Source: a virus. From it: DNA of 25,275 nt. Position 1 is the stretch's first letter. Each line of letters starts with the position of its first letter. The position numbers and the translations under genes were made by a program. The stretch spans positions 1 to 25,275 of IMG/VR virus record IMGVR_UViG_3300035190_000771. One strand, 5' to 3'. This document shows positions 1 through 7,875 of this stretch, in pieces. Below the pieces are notes generated by a model that saw nothing but the letters and a program-made list of their open reading frames with translations, was not told the DNA's origin and did no database searches.

Positions 1-234
1 CATTGTGGTGATTGCGTCAATGGGTTCAAACAACAGAGTACGAAGTGATCCACCAATGGTTGGCTGAAACAGCCGTTCACCAAAAGAAGTAGCCATCAGA
101 TTGTGCAGCGATTGCCGTATAGCCGCGTCATCCCGAAGAGCCAACAGGTCATTGGTCTTTGGGCTACGGGTAAAGTTCGGATCTATATCCGAAAATACCG
201 GCTTGGTGCTGTTGCTATTGATCCGTAGTGCCAT
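1..234 (-). CDS. 25: Baseplate wedge protein gp25 (3' end outside window)
   Basis: Seventy-eight N-terminal residues are visible and the frame is open to the window edge. The start ATG at 232-234 overlaps the stop of the upstream gene (TAATG), so translation is probably coupled. The stretch GERLFQPTIGGSLRTLLFEP followed by IDAIT matches the GPW/gp25 family core, in which a short segment ending in LFEP-D-T is conserved. T4 gp25 is about 132 residues, so roughly 55 should lie beyond the edge. Family role: part of the (6)2-7-53-25 wedge that holds the inner baseplate and whose C-terminal part nucleates the sheath. It is the last visible gene of the minus-strand baseplate operon. Family recognition is confident; the missing C-terminus cannot be judged. 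Confidence 0.9.
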   Translation of the reverse strand, partial: MALRINSNSTKPVFSDIDPNFTRSPKTNDLLALRDDAAIRQSLHNLMATSFGERLFQPTIGGSLRTLLFEPIDAITTM

Positions 235-902
235 TACTTGGGTTCTGCTTTATATGATAAGTAAGTGTTTATGTCGTGGACGCTATCTGATATTACCCGT
301 TCCAAGTTTGTCTGCGATACGCCTTCTGTCTCAATTGCATCCAACTGATCCGCAGAACACCAATGGCAGCACACAAAACCAAGAGGAGTCAGCCCGTCCA
401 AGCATCGCAAAGGGGTAATACTAAAGTATTCTACACTATTTATCTCAAGTCCAGAACGAAATGCCGAAGGCGGAAGACTGCTTACAGAAATAATCTTGCT
501 AGCCGATTCGTCCATGTAATGGATGATGTCCACATATCGGGTAAGCAGCACATCCTGCGATTCTAGAATCATGCTTGTGATTCCCCCGATACACGATTCG
601 TGGGTCACTGAAAACCGCTTGATGGAAGTGCCGTCCGCAAACGAGCCGCCGTTGTGAAACTGAAACACCAAACAACGGGAAGCCCGAACAGTGATACGGA
701 GTTCTGTTAGCAGTTCGTGGATTTGACTGTGCCGCTGAACAAATCTTTGTTCCTTGGCTCGCATTGATTTAAGTGAAATATTCTTCTTGCGAAGCACACC
801 GATGATCCCCAAACCCAAGCCAACAGCAAAAACCCCAACTGCTTCACCAATGTATTGCAGACTGTCTTTGGCACTATTCAAATATTCGGTTATTCCACTC
901 AT
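234..902 (-). CDS. Membrane-anchored GAF-like protein of baseplate operon, function unknown
   Basis: A 222-residue protein. Residues about 15-37 form a hydrophobic, Gly-rich segment (AVGVFAVGLGLGIIGVL) followed by positive charges, so it is probably a membrane anchor. Residues about 75-180 hold the pattern RASRCLVFQFHNGG followed by KRFSVTHE, which I associate with GAF-like domains in phage and bacterial proteins; no catalytic residue can be assigned. The start overlaps the stop of the preceding gene (ATGA) and its stop overlaps the gp25 start, so it is made with the baseplate proteins. It could be a virion protein acting at the membrane or a regulator of lysis or entry; the sequence does not decide. 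The domain call is from memory of the family and is moderate. Confidence 0.7.
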   Translation of the reverse strand: MSGITEYLNSAKDSLQYIGEAVGVFAVGLGLGIIGVLRKKNISLKSMRAKEQRFVQRHSQIHELLTELRITVRASRCLVFQFHNGGSFADGTSIKRFSVTHESCIGGITSMILESQDVLLTRYVDIIHYMDESASKIISVSSLPPSAFRSGLEINSVEYFSITPLRCLDGLTPLGFVCCHWCSADQLDAIETEGVSQTNLERVISDSVHDINTYLSYKAEPK

Positions 903-2074
903 CGGGTACTTGTGCCTCCACCCACGCCACCCAATCCCGCGCCTTCAACGGTACTGATGAATTCGGGGCTGATGAGATTGGCATTCATGGTGCCGCCGAG
1001 TTTAAAGCACGGATCGGTGCTGGCTTGATTCACCAAGTTCATCAAAGAACTGATGTCGCTGTACTTGCGGATAAAGTCAACAGCCTGCTGCTGCATTCCT
1101 GCTGCCTGATTGATGACTTCATTGAGTTTGTTGTTTACATCGTCCATTGCCTTGAACGCTTCGTCTAGACCTGATTGCAGATTCTTGACCGCATTGGCTA
1201 GATCGGTTCCAGATCCATCACTGAATTTGTTAAGTACTTTTTCAAGATCCACATTGGCGTTCACAGCGTAGTCAAGACGGAATTTTCCGTTGTCGTTGAC
1301 CACATTCAGTCCAACACCCACATCAACTCCCTCAATACCAAGCGCACACGCAAGATCCGCGTACAGCCCAAGAGAACTGATGATGCTAGTGAGTCCACGA
1401 ACAGTTGTAAACTTGTTGCATTCTTTTTCAAAAGCGTTCACGATTGCCTGTTGGCTGCTCACTGCACTCTGTATGCGGGTGAGTGCAGGAAGAGCCGTGG
1501 TCAGTCCCGTTAATGGATCGTCTGCGCTATCTATAAGTCCCGCCAAGCGATCACCGTTCCTGCCACCAAGTTGTCGGGCAAGACCAATAGCCGCTGCGTT
1601 GGGGTTTTTCAGCATCTCATTAGTAAGCCCAAAGTTGAGAACACCCTGCTCGCCATCGGTCACGGTATTCTTACACGGGCATTCTGGTGCTACACCAGGC
1701 GAAGGTTCTTGTGCTGTATCAGGATCCAAAAATATCGCAGCAGGAGCAGAGGTAGCAGGTGGTGGCGGTGGAGGAGCAGGTTCTGGTGCCACCTTTTGAT
1801 CGGTGGGTGTAGCCTCTGCCTTGGATACTGCTGCGGCAACTGTGGCTTCCACTTTTTTTGTGTTTCCAACATATTCGTTTATACCAACATATCGCTTCTC
1901 TGCGAGATTATAGTAAGCAACAGGTTCCCAATTGTCCTGAAAATAAAGATCCGTGAAGGATTTGCCTGGTGCGGCTTCACGAATAATTCTACCCTTTTGT
2001 TCAATTTTATACTCGTAAATTACTTTATCAGAAAACTCTCTATTTGGTTTGGACCATTGTTCGGTTACAGGCAT
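899..2074 (-). CDS. Probable baseplate or tail structural protein, unknown family
   Basis: A 391-residue protein. Residues 1-70 form a charged domain with several aromatic residues. Residues about 75-130 are an Ala/Pro linker including a run of prolines (EPAPPPPPPATSAP). The rest is mainly helical, with LDEAFKAMDDVNNKLNEVIN and a Gly-rich tail ending GLGGVGGGTSTR. It begins three bases after the PAAR gene stop (TAA TCT ATG) with GGGG as a likely ribosome site, and ends overlapping the next start. Its place directly after the PAAR tip in the baseplate operon suggests a hub, spike or tail-end component. No domain is recognised with confidence. Confidence 0.75.
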   Translation of the reverse strand: MPVTEQWSKPNREFSDKVIYEYKIEQKGRIIREAAPGKSFTDLYFQDNWEPVAYYNLAEKRYVGINEYVGNTKKVEATVAAAVSKAEATPTDQKVAPEPAPPPPPPATSAPAAIFLDPDTAQEPSPGVAPECPCKNTVTDGEQGVLNFGLTNEMLKNPNAAAIGLARQLGGRNGDRLAGLIDSADDPLTGLTTALPALTRIQSAVSSQQAIVNAFEKECNKFTTVRGLTSIISSLGLYADLACALGIEGVDVGVGLNVVNDNGKFRLDYAVNANVDLEKVLNKFSDGSGTDLANAVKNLQSGLDEAFKAMDDVNNKLNEVINQAAGMQQQAVDFIRKYSDISSLMNLVNQASTDPCFKLGGTMNANLISPEFISTVEGAGLGGVGGGTSTR

Positions 2075-2077
2075 AGA

Positions 2078-2344
2078 TTACCCCACAAAAAAAGTGCTTG
2101 ATCCTGTTGGCGTATGACCACAACTTGCTTGACTAGCGGTGGTACATACAGGTATTCCACCAATAACAAAATTTGGATTGCCCTGTATCATTGTTGCTTT
2201 GTTGTGTGGACTATCTCCGTGATCCTGCACAGGATTTCCTTCCAACGAAACAGCAAATCCGTCAACGAAAAAGTACGGGTTGCCTTCAAGTATCGTGCCA
2301 CCCGCAATATCTATGTTGGCTCGGCATACACCAGATCCAGGCAT
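2078..2344 (-). CDS. PAAR-motif spike tip protein
   Basis: An 88-residue protein with the repeated PAAR pattern: EGNPYFFVDGFAVSLEGNPV, then IQGNPNFVIGGIPV, then TGSSTFFVG. His and Cys residues between the repeats (H42, H47, C67, C75, H77 approximately) are the usual metal ligands of the cone. PAAR proteins cap the tip of contractile-tail spikes in phages and type VI secretion, sharpening the needle that pierces the outer membrane. Its position two genes after the gp5-like spike fits. Length is typical of a minimal PAAR protein with no toxin extension. The start overlaps the stop of the upstream 72-residue gene. Confidence 0.9.
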   Translation of the reverse strand: MPGSGVCRANIDIAGGTILEGNPYFFVDGFAVSLEGNPVQDHGDSPHNKATMIQGNPNFVIGGIPVCTTASQASCGHTPTGSSTFFVG

Positions 2345-2562
2345 TAGTAAGTTCCTCCGTCTATCGGACCATTGGGTGATGGATCTTCGTAAAAAGACAG
2401 CACATCAAATCCAGAATTAGCGTCTTCAGGAATGTATCCCGATGTCTGATCCGCTTTGCAAACATAAAACTTGCCGTTACGCTTGACAACATCTCCGTAC
2501 ACATACACAGTGTATTGAGAAGACCCCTCAATGTATTTACGGTGCAAGCCACGGTAGTTCAT
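2344..2562 (-). CDS. Small carbohydrate-binding (CBM5/12-like) protein
   Basis: A 72-residue protein between the spike and the PAAR tip genes. It holds the pattern YVYGDVVKRNGKFYVCKADQ followed by GYIPED, resembling the family 5/12 chitin-binding fold, in which a GDxVxxxGKxYxC stretch precedes an aromatic binding surface. It is likely a virion component on or near the spike, perhaps contacting cell-surface glycans or acting as a structural plug. Start and stop both overlap the neighbouring genes in TAATG form, so its dose is tied to theirs. The similarity is short and the call is tentative; the reading frame itself is secure from the overlaps. Confidence 0.75.
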   Translation of the reverse strand: MNYRGLHRKYIEGSSQYTVYVYGDVVKRNGKFYVCKADQTSGYIPEDANSGFDVLSFYEDPSPNGPIDGGTY

Positions 2563-3653
2563 TAGCCACCGCCCTTCAAGTCAACACGCTTGGGCTTCAG
2601 CACGGGTTCGCCTGAATTCACTTCAATTCGCTTGCCCTGCTGCATCACCATGACATTTTTGTCTGTGATGAACGAGATGGTGCGTCCAGAGAAACCAATA
2701 TCTCCGTCTGCATAAAATTCAATGGTCTTTCCAGATGCCTTCAGTGATCCCTCAACTTGAATATTTACATCGTTGTTTGCAAGTATACTGGTGTTTCCGT
2801 TAATCTGTATATTTGCTCCGTTGTTAATGGTGATGTTCGCGGAACCATCAATCACAAGGTTCAACCCTTCTTTTCCGCGAATGTGAACCTTCTTATGCCC
2901 GTGAACTATTTCGTAATCATTTCCCACGATTCGCTGCACACGAGTTCCGTTTGGGTCTGCTTCCCATCCGTTTCCAATTTCATTGAATGTGCCTGAAGTA
3001 TGGTAATGATGAATTCGTTCAGATCCTGGCGTATCATCATATTCTTCAATGTGCCCACTTTCAGTGTATCGAACATGATTCTTGGGATACACTGCATTGT
3101 ATGGAGTGATAGGTTCATTCCAAACAGAGCCACCCCCAATATCTGGTGTACTTTTAATGTTTGTTGAAGTGTTTTCCACTTTAGCAATGACAGCGGTTAT
3201 CTTGCTAATATCTGTGTCGTTTCGAGCAAGACGATTGGTGTCTGGTTCTTTTACAATTGATATTCCCGGCGGTCCTATTCCGTTGTTCTTTTTTGGATAC
3301 ATTCCGCTTGGATCATTGAATCCCAGTTTTGTGTCAGGAGGATTAAGTGGTATTCCTCCAAACGATCCAATCATCACAGGATCTTGCCCCTCTTCTCCAT
3401 CACGAAAAAATCCAAACACATGGGAACCCTGAAGCAGCCCTGTGGGAGAAGTACCGATACCCGATACCGCAGCACTGGTGATGGGCTGCATGGGATACGC
3501 CCACGGCAGCGCAGCCGTTGGCAGTTCGGTCTTGTCGTCTGTGTGGAAACCGTACACGCGAACACGGCAGCGTCCAAGGAACAGCGGATCGGCAGTGTCT
3601 TCCACTACGCCGTGCCACCACACAAACCCTTCTCGTCCTAGAAATCCCTTCAT
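2562..3653 (-). CDS. 5: Baseplate central spike gp5-like protein without lysozyme domain
   Basis: A 363-residue protein from the ATG at 3653. That start is chosen over an ATG 15 bases upstream because it forms the TAATG overlap with the preceding gene seen throughout this operon and has GGGGG just upstream. Residues about 5-105 are the gp5 N-terminal OB-fold (WWHGVVEDTADPLFLGRCRV, then LPWAYPMQP, then GSHVFGFFRDGEEGQDPVMI). Residues about 225-345 carry short beta repeats (NITINNGANIQINGN, NNDVNIQVEGSL) typical of the triple-stranded beta-helix needle. T4 gp5 has a lysozyme domain between these parts; here there is only a short linker, as in many cyanophage-type relatives. It should form a trimer on the gp27-like hub and be tipped by the PAAR protein. 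Confidence 0.9.
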   Translation of the reverse strand: MKGFLGREGFVWWHGVVEDTADPLFLGRCRVRVYGFHTDDKTELPTAALPWAYPMQPITSAAVSGIGTSPTGLLQGSHVFGFFRDGEEGQDPVMIGSFGGIPLNPPDTKLGFNDPSGMYPKKNNGIGPPGISIVKEPDTNRLARNDTDISKITAVIAKVENTSTNIKSTPDIGGGSVWNEPITPYNAVYPKNHVRYTESGHIEEYDDTPGSERIHHYHTSGTFNEIGNGWEADPNGTRVQRIVGNDYEIVHGHKKVHIRGKEGLNLVIDGSANITINNGANIQINGNTSILANNDVNIQVEGSLKASGKTIEFYADGDIGFSGRTISFITDKNVMVMQQGKRIEVNSGEPVLKPKRVDLKGGG

Positions 3654-4984
3654 TAGACCCCCATGCAATTCCGTGAAAGTTCAAGTTTGCAACTGTACGC
3701 TGTGCCGATGGTGTGCTTCACACTTGTAACCAAATACTCTCCACTCAAGTTTTTGTCGTCCATGTCGGTCAGTACTGCAACATCGGACTGCGGCTTTGGA
3801 ACCTTGATATGCACCACATCGCCCACTCGCCGTCTGCTGTCCCCAAATATCTCAATCATAATCTTCTGTGTCAAAAATGCGTTCATGTGATACTTACGCT
3901 TGAGATACACAGACTCTATCTTTGAGTTGTCCACGATGCCGTTGGATTTACTGTGAACTGTGTATGAGGTTGACGGCAAGTACGAGTACGCCACACCACG
4001 ACCAAACATCCGTTTGGATTCAGGATCCGCCGTTCGAAAGTGCGGTTCGGTTCCCAATTTCTTTATGCTGTCAAAAATGGCGGGTTCAAACAAATCGGCT
4101 ATCCGTTGCTCCTTACGCACCAAATCGTGAACCACCAAACGAGACGACACTATGCCGTTCATTATATTGTTGGCAGCGTCAAATCGGCTCATTTCTTCAA
4201 GCCGTTGTATTTTGTGATATCGGGACGGTAGCGGACTTTTGAATCCTAGATTTTGCAGTTGCCCTTCGGCAATACCAGCATTTGCAGTGGTGTGCAGATA
4301 GGTGACGGGATTTGCTGATCCTTGATCAATAATGGACGACAGACTGGCGAATCGGTAACCGTCTAGTGTTTCGTAAAACAAGAACGGGCTGTACTCGTTT
4401 CCTGTTTTGGTGTACGCTTTAGAGGTAAGCCAATTTATTGCTTTGAAAGGAGTGTACGCATACGGCAACACAAAAGAGTAATTATCCTTTGTGGGTTCAA
4501 TCTGCAACCGATCTTTCCACACACCTTCGGGGAAATGCTTCTTGAAAATTCCCGCCACCATATCCGACACCGTTCCTGACATGGCGTAACCGCAGTAATC
4601 AGAAAAATTAAAGAATCCGCCCTCACTCATCAGGTGCAGCACATACTGCTGTGTTTTTCCTGTGTCCGAAATTTTCTGTGTGTCTAGTTTGTACACACGA
4701 AACAGTAGTTGCACCGGAGCAAAAGCATTAATATCTGACTTGAACGAGATTTCTATTTTCTCGTGTCCAACAATAGGAAACCGCTCAGGAAAGTTGAATG
4801 CGTCTTCGATATGCAATTTGGCAGACAGATAGGGAGAGAATATGTCTTCGTAGATTTCGATATAGCGAAACAGATTCTTGAGGTCTATCTCTTTTCCATT
4901 TATCAACGAGTACATCACAAACTTTTCTAGTTTGTAGTTTCCCGCTGAAAGTATTGAATTACCGTGTCCCGATTGATCAGCCAT
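3653..4984 (-). CDS. 27: Baseplate hub protein, gp27-like
   Basis: A 443-residue protein. The N-terminal part (LRYIEIYEDIFSPYLSAKLH-like: FRYIEIYEDIFSPYLSAKLH, then VGHEKIEISF) matches the tube-like domain of gp27/gpD hub proteins, in which an edge strand precedes a region binding the target of the trimer. A middle helical region (MVAGIFKKHF) and a C-terminal barrel (GDSRRRVGDVVHIKVPKP, then SGEYLVTSVKHTI) fit the same architecture. It lies directly upstream of the spike gene, as gp27 partners do. gp27 forms the trimeric adaptor between the six-fold tail tube and the three-fold spike. Family-level assignment rests on architecture and order, so it is good but not certain. Confidence 0.8.
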   Translation of the reverse strand: MADQSGHGNSILSAGNYKLEKFVMYSLINGKEIDLKNLFRYIEIYEDIFSPYLSAKLHIEDAFNFPERFPIVGHEKIEISFKSDINAFAPVQLLFRVYKLDTQKISDTGKTQQYVLHLMSEGGFFNFSDYCGYAMSGTVSDMVAGIFKKHFPEGVWKDRLQIEPTKDNYSFVLPYAYTPFKAINWLTSKAYTKTGNEYSPFLFYETLDGYRFASLSSIIDQGSANPVTYLHTTANAGIAEGQLQNLGFKSPLPSRYHKIQRLEEMSRFDAANNIMNGIVSSRLVVHDLVRKEQRIADLFEPAIFDSIKKLGTEPHFRTADPESKRMFGRGVAYSYLPSTSYTVHSKSNGIVDNSKIESVYLKRKYHMNAFLTQKIMIEIFGDSRRRVGDVVHIKVPKPQSDVAVLTDMDDKNLSGEYLVTSVKHTIGTAYSCKLELSRNCMGV

Positions 4985-4985
4985 T

Positions 4986-5894
4986 TTATACCCTCAACAA
5001 TGATTCAAGTTCTGCTAGTGCTTCACGCTTGTACCGCGGATGCAGAATCTTTATGGTGCGCTTGTCATCGTTGGTGGTGTTCTCGTATGTGTAGTTGGAC
5101 ACCGCGTATGTGGGCACAGCCGCACCAGAAACACCCATGTATTTGCCGATGTATGTTTCCCAAAAATCAACGGTTCCTGAACCCGAGTACCCAACTCCAA
5201 CGGTTGTGAGGTTGGGGTATTCGTTTTCTGTATGACCAACAACACCACCCACAACAGAATAACTGCCTGTCTGCTGACTCAGAGGATCCACTGTAAACTT
5301 GTCGTTGGCAGCACTTAGTCCACCACTGAACGCAATTTCAAAATGGTGAACTGCCATGTAGGACGGTTCTATCTTTTTGATTCGCACAGAGTGCGAACTG
5401 CCGCCAGATACACCAATAGTGGCAGATCCTGTTGCAAAACCCGTACCGTCAATGGTGAGTTTGCACAGGGTGGGATCGTAATCTTTTATAGCAGTGGATC
5501 GACCGCCCTGTGACAGAGTGCTTCCGCTTTGCACACTGGTCTGATAGAAAAATCCGTCAGAGGTGTTGGTGATGTATACGGTGTAGCCACCGTGTTTGTT
5601 CTGCACATAGTCTTCTACGGCAGATCCTGATTTGTACCATCCGTGATACGGATCAATAATGTTGTTGGTCATCAGCACTAACCAGTGGAATGACGGATCG
5701 CCGTACACACGCTCGGCAATATGTTCAGGACGCTCTCCGTCCTTTATGCTGTACTCTATGAACGCACCGTCACTGCCCCTGATGTCCTCACTCAGCGCAA
5801 CGCGGCGAAGCATATTCGCAACAAACACATAGCGAAAGGTGTCGCCATCGCGGACAGGATACTGCAAAATAGGAAACTTTGAGAAGTACGGCAT
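4986..5894 (-). CDS. 53: Baseplate wedge protein gp53
   Basis: A 302-residue protein. Residues about 45-85 carry the diagnostic gp53 motif: YSIKDGERPEHIAERVYGDP then HWLVLMTNNIIDPYHGWYKS, close to the T4 stretch with PEELANAIYGNP and DPYYGW. gp53 has a LysM-like core and clamps neighbouring baseplate wedges together. T4 gp53 is about 196 residues; the additional 100 here are a Ser/Thr/Gly-rich beta insertion around 110-240 (STAIKDYDP, GTGFATGSATIGVSGGSSHS), probably surface decoration. The C-terminus (KRTIKILHPRYKREALAELE) is helical like T4. The start is at the stop of gp48 and it ends two bases before gp27. Confidence 0.92.
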   Translation of the reverse strand: MPYFSKFPILQYPVRDGDTFRYVFVANMLRRVALSEDIRGSDGAFIEYSIKDGERPEHIAERVYGDPSFHWLVLMTNNIIDPYHGWYKSGSAVEDYVQNKHGGYTVYITNTSDGFFYQTSVQSGSTLSQGGRSTAIKDYDPTLCKLTIDGTGFATGSATIGVSGGSSHSVRIKKIEPSYMAVHHFEIAFSGGLSAANDKFTVDPLSQQTGSYSVVGGVVGHTENEYPNLTTVGVGYSGSGTVDFWETYIGKYMGVSGAAVPTYAVSNYTYENTTNDDKRTIKILHPRYKREALAELESLLRV

Positions 5895-7399
5895 TAGTAT
5901 CCTTTATCTACGGTTTCGCGGGTGAGGATACCCATTTCAGTAAAGTTCAGCGTCATGGTAATAGCAGTAGGTGAGTTGTCAACAAAAGTGCTGAACAGAG
6001 AATTGGGGGTGTAGTCCACCGACATAGAAGTAAGTGAGCAGCGACCAATGCGCGGCAAATACTCGTTTTCTACAAATCCTGCTTGATTCATGTTGGGATT
6101 GGACGACAAGAATCGAACTTCAAATTCCGCAGGAACACGAAGTATGATCTGCACATTTGACTCTTTTTCTCCAACCAACTGCTCATCCCGAGCAGGGTGT
6201 GAGTGATATCGGAATGTCTCAATGATGTCCCGTATGGTCTGTACTTCTGTCTTATTTCGCGGATAGAATTCCCAACTAAACGAGAAGTTTCGGAAATCCT
6301 TTTGCTTGAACAATTTTTCAAGACGAGGATTTACAACTACTCCACGAGCAGCAGCAGCCACTCCTTCTGCTCCAAGCAAACCTGCTAGTTTTTGTCCACC
6401 AACTTCAAGCCCCTGAACAGCCGTGTCAGCAGGAGAACCTAAAGCATTAAACATGGCTTTAACGCCCTTGCCGTCAACATCCTCGTAAGTAAACGAGTCT
6501 TCGTTGTTTACCTTGTTGCAGAACGGCAGATAGATGGAAATCATCTGATCGTACACCGCTTCATTAGTGTACGCTTTTGCTGTTGCAACAATAGCAGCAG
6601 CCAGCCCTGCTCCCACGGCTGCGCCGCCTGCCGCGCCAGGCACCGCACCCACACCACCAAATATCATGCCTGCTGCACCACCGGCTGCTCCACCAAGAAC
6701 AGCACCCGTTGCCGCAGCGTCAATCACACTTGCTTCCGCTACTGTTGTGGTGATTCGATCTTGCACTTGAAGCCGCTCGGTTTCGTCCATTCCCACACGA
6801 CCAGCACCATTATTGAGTTCTGCTTCAATGCTAGACATACGAGACTGTTCTGAAGTAATGGTCTGCTCTAAAACCTGCCGTGCCTTGTCAGGATTGTTTT
6901 GCAACATGGTTGCCATGCTCTCATTGGTGTTGGGATCAACCACCTTGAGCATATTTGGATCATTCATCATTTCCTGCAATGCAGCAATTTTTTCATCGTT
7001 CAGGGGTGTGCTGTACAGCGATTGCGGATCTAACCCACCACCACTAATAAGACTTGCCAATGTGTTCAGATTGCCAATATTTTTGGCAGATTCCATTTTG
7101 GCATTGGTCAGGGACTCGCGGAGATCCTTGGCTTCCCATCTCCAAAACGCCTTGAACTGCATGACATGGGGAACCTGCGCGTTGCCCAAATCCACGGGAT
7201 ACCGCAGAACTGATGGTCTGTTTCGTGATCCGCGCTTTAGTTTAGGAGTTGATTCCAGGCTTTGCAGCACAGGATCCCCTGCCTGTTCAGGAAAAGCAGT
7301 TCCCGTGAATCGTCCAGAGCCAAAACGATTGCTAGACACAAACGGCTTGCCGTTTGATGTGAATGCAGGGTTAACTAGAGATTGTGGAATTTGTGACAT
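5894..7399 (-). CDS. 48: Tail tube cap/initiator protein gp48-like with glycine-zipper insertion
   Basis: A 501-residue protein. The N-terminal VLRYPVDLG near residue 65 and the C-terminal half (FSFSWEFYPRNKTEVQTIRD, then ILRVPAEFEVRFLSSN, CSLTSMSVDYTPN) match the gp48/gp54 tube-initiator family. That family caps the hub, starts tail-tube polymerisation and shares a fold with the tube protein. T4 gp48 is 364 residues; the excess here lies in residues about 95-350, including a Gly/Ala-rich segment at about 228-275 that looks like a glycine zipper. It is the first gene of the baseplate operon, with an AAAGGA ribosome site and a late-type promoter at 7426-7433. The alternative is gp54; no second family member is visible in this window. 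Confidence 0.85.
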   Translation of the reverse strand: MSQIPQSLVNPAFTSNGKPFVSSNRFGSGRFTGTAFPEQAGDPVLQSLESTPKLKRGSRNRPSVLRYPVDLGNAQVPHVMQFKAFWRWEAKDLRESLTNAKMESAKNIGNLNTLASLISGGGLDPQSLYSTPLNDEKIAALQEMMNDPNMLKVVDPNTNESMATMLQNNPDKARQVLEQTITSEQSRMSSIEAELNNGAGRVGMDETERLQVQDRITTTVAEASVIDAAATGAVLGGAAGGAAGMIFGGVGAVPGAAGGAAVGAGLAAAIVATAKAYTNEAVYDQMISIYLPFCNKVNNEDSFTYEDVDGKGVKAMFNALGSPADTAVQGLEVGGQKLAGLLGAEGVAAAARGVVVNPRLEKLFKQKDFRNFSFSWEFYPRNKTEVQTIRDIIETFRYHSHPARDEQLVGEKESNVQIILRVPAEFEVRFLSSNPNMNQAGFVENEYLPRIGRCSLTSMSVDYTPNSLFSTFVDNSPTAITMTLNFTEMGILTRETVDKGY

Positions 7400-7425
7400 G
7401 GATATTCCTTTGAAGATCGGCTACA

Positions 7426-7433
7426 TATTTATG
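7426..7433 (-). promoter_or_regulatory. T4-type late promoter for baseplate operon
   Basis: The minus strand reads CATAAATA, one base from the T4 late consensus TATAAATA, ending 26 bases before the gp48 ATG. A start about 6-7 bases downstream would leave a short leader with AAAGGA. The same geometry is seen at 19220-19227. The site overlaps the beginning of the divergent gp4 gene. Confidence 0.6.
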
Positions 7434-7434
7434 T

Positions 7435-7875
7435 ATGGCATACAAAGGTATTTTTCAACCACAGAACCCCACCAAATACATAGGCGATCCCACCAAGATC
7501 ACATATAGAAGTATGTGGGAGCGCAAGTTTATGAAATACTGTGACAGTAGTTCAAATGTTCTCCGATGGGCATCCGAAGAAGTGGTTATCCCGTACATGA
7601 GTCCAATTGATCACAAACCACATCGCTACTTTGTGGACTTCTTGGTTGAGGTACGCACACCCGAAGGCATCAAGACTTGGCTTGTGGAGATCAAACCCAA
7701 AAAGCAGTGCCGCGAACCCGAAAAGCGAAAAAAGATTACCCGAGGGTATATTACTGAAGTAAAGACATGGGTCACCAATAAAGCCAAATGGGATGCTGCC
7801 AAACGGGTGTCTGATGCCAAGGGATGGGAATTCAAAATATTAACCGAAGACGACTTGTTCAAGAAGAAGCCATGA
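7435..7875 (+). CDS. 4: Head completion protein gp4 (TnsA/PD-(D/E)XK-type nuclease)
   Basis: A 146-residue protein close to T4 gp4 (also called gp50/gp4 or head-completion protein). Family hallmarks are YRSMWERKFMKYCD, IPYMSPIDHKPHRYFVDF and WLVEIKPKKQC. The residues E29, D68, E85 and K87 occupy the positions of a TnsA-like PD-(D/E)XK active site. In T4 the protein is needed to finish DNA-filled heads before tail joining, and the fold suggests it trims DNA ends. The start is the second of two close ATGs because only this frame is coding; the ribosome site is weak. It is divergent from the baseplate operon by 35 bases and its stop overlaps the next start (ATGA). Confidence 0.92.
   Translation: MAYKGIFQPQNPTKYIGDPTKITYRSMWERKFMKYCDSSSNVLRWASEEVVIPYMSPIDHKPHRYFVDFLVEVRTPEGIKTWLVEIKPKKQCREPEKRKKITRGYITEVKTWVTNKAKWDAAKRVSDAKGWEFKILTEDDLFKKKP

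Noticed and set aside
437-444. GATAAATA on the minus strand as a late promoter
   Set aside because: It lies inside the GAF-like gene with no start codon at the right distance downstream.
1290-1799. 169-codon open frame on the plus strand
   Set aside because: It is the shadow of the 391-residue minus-strand gene, has low-complexity Ser/Ala/Gly content from antisense reading and lacks a ribosome site; the overlapping starts and stops fix the minus-strand genes.
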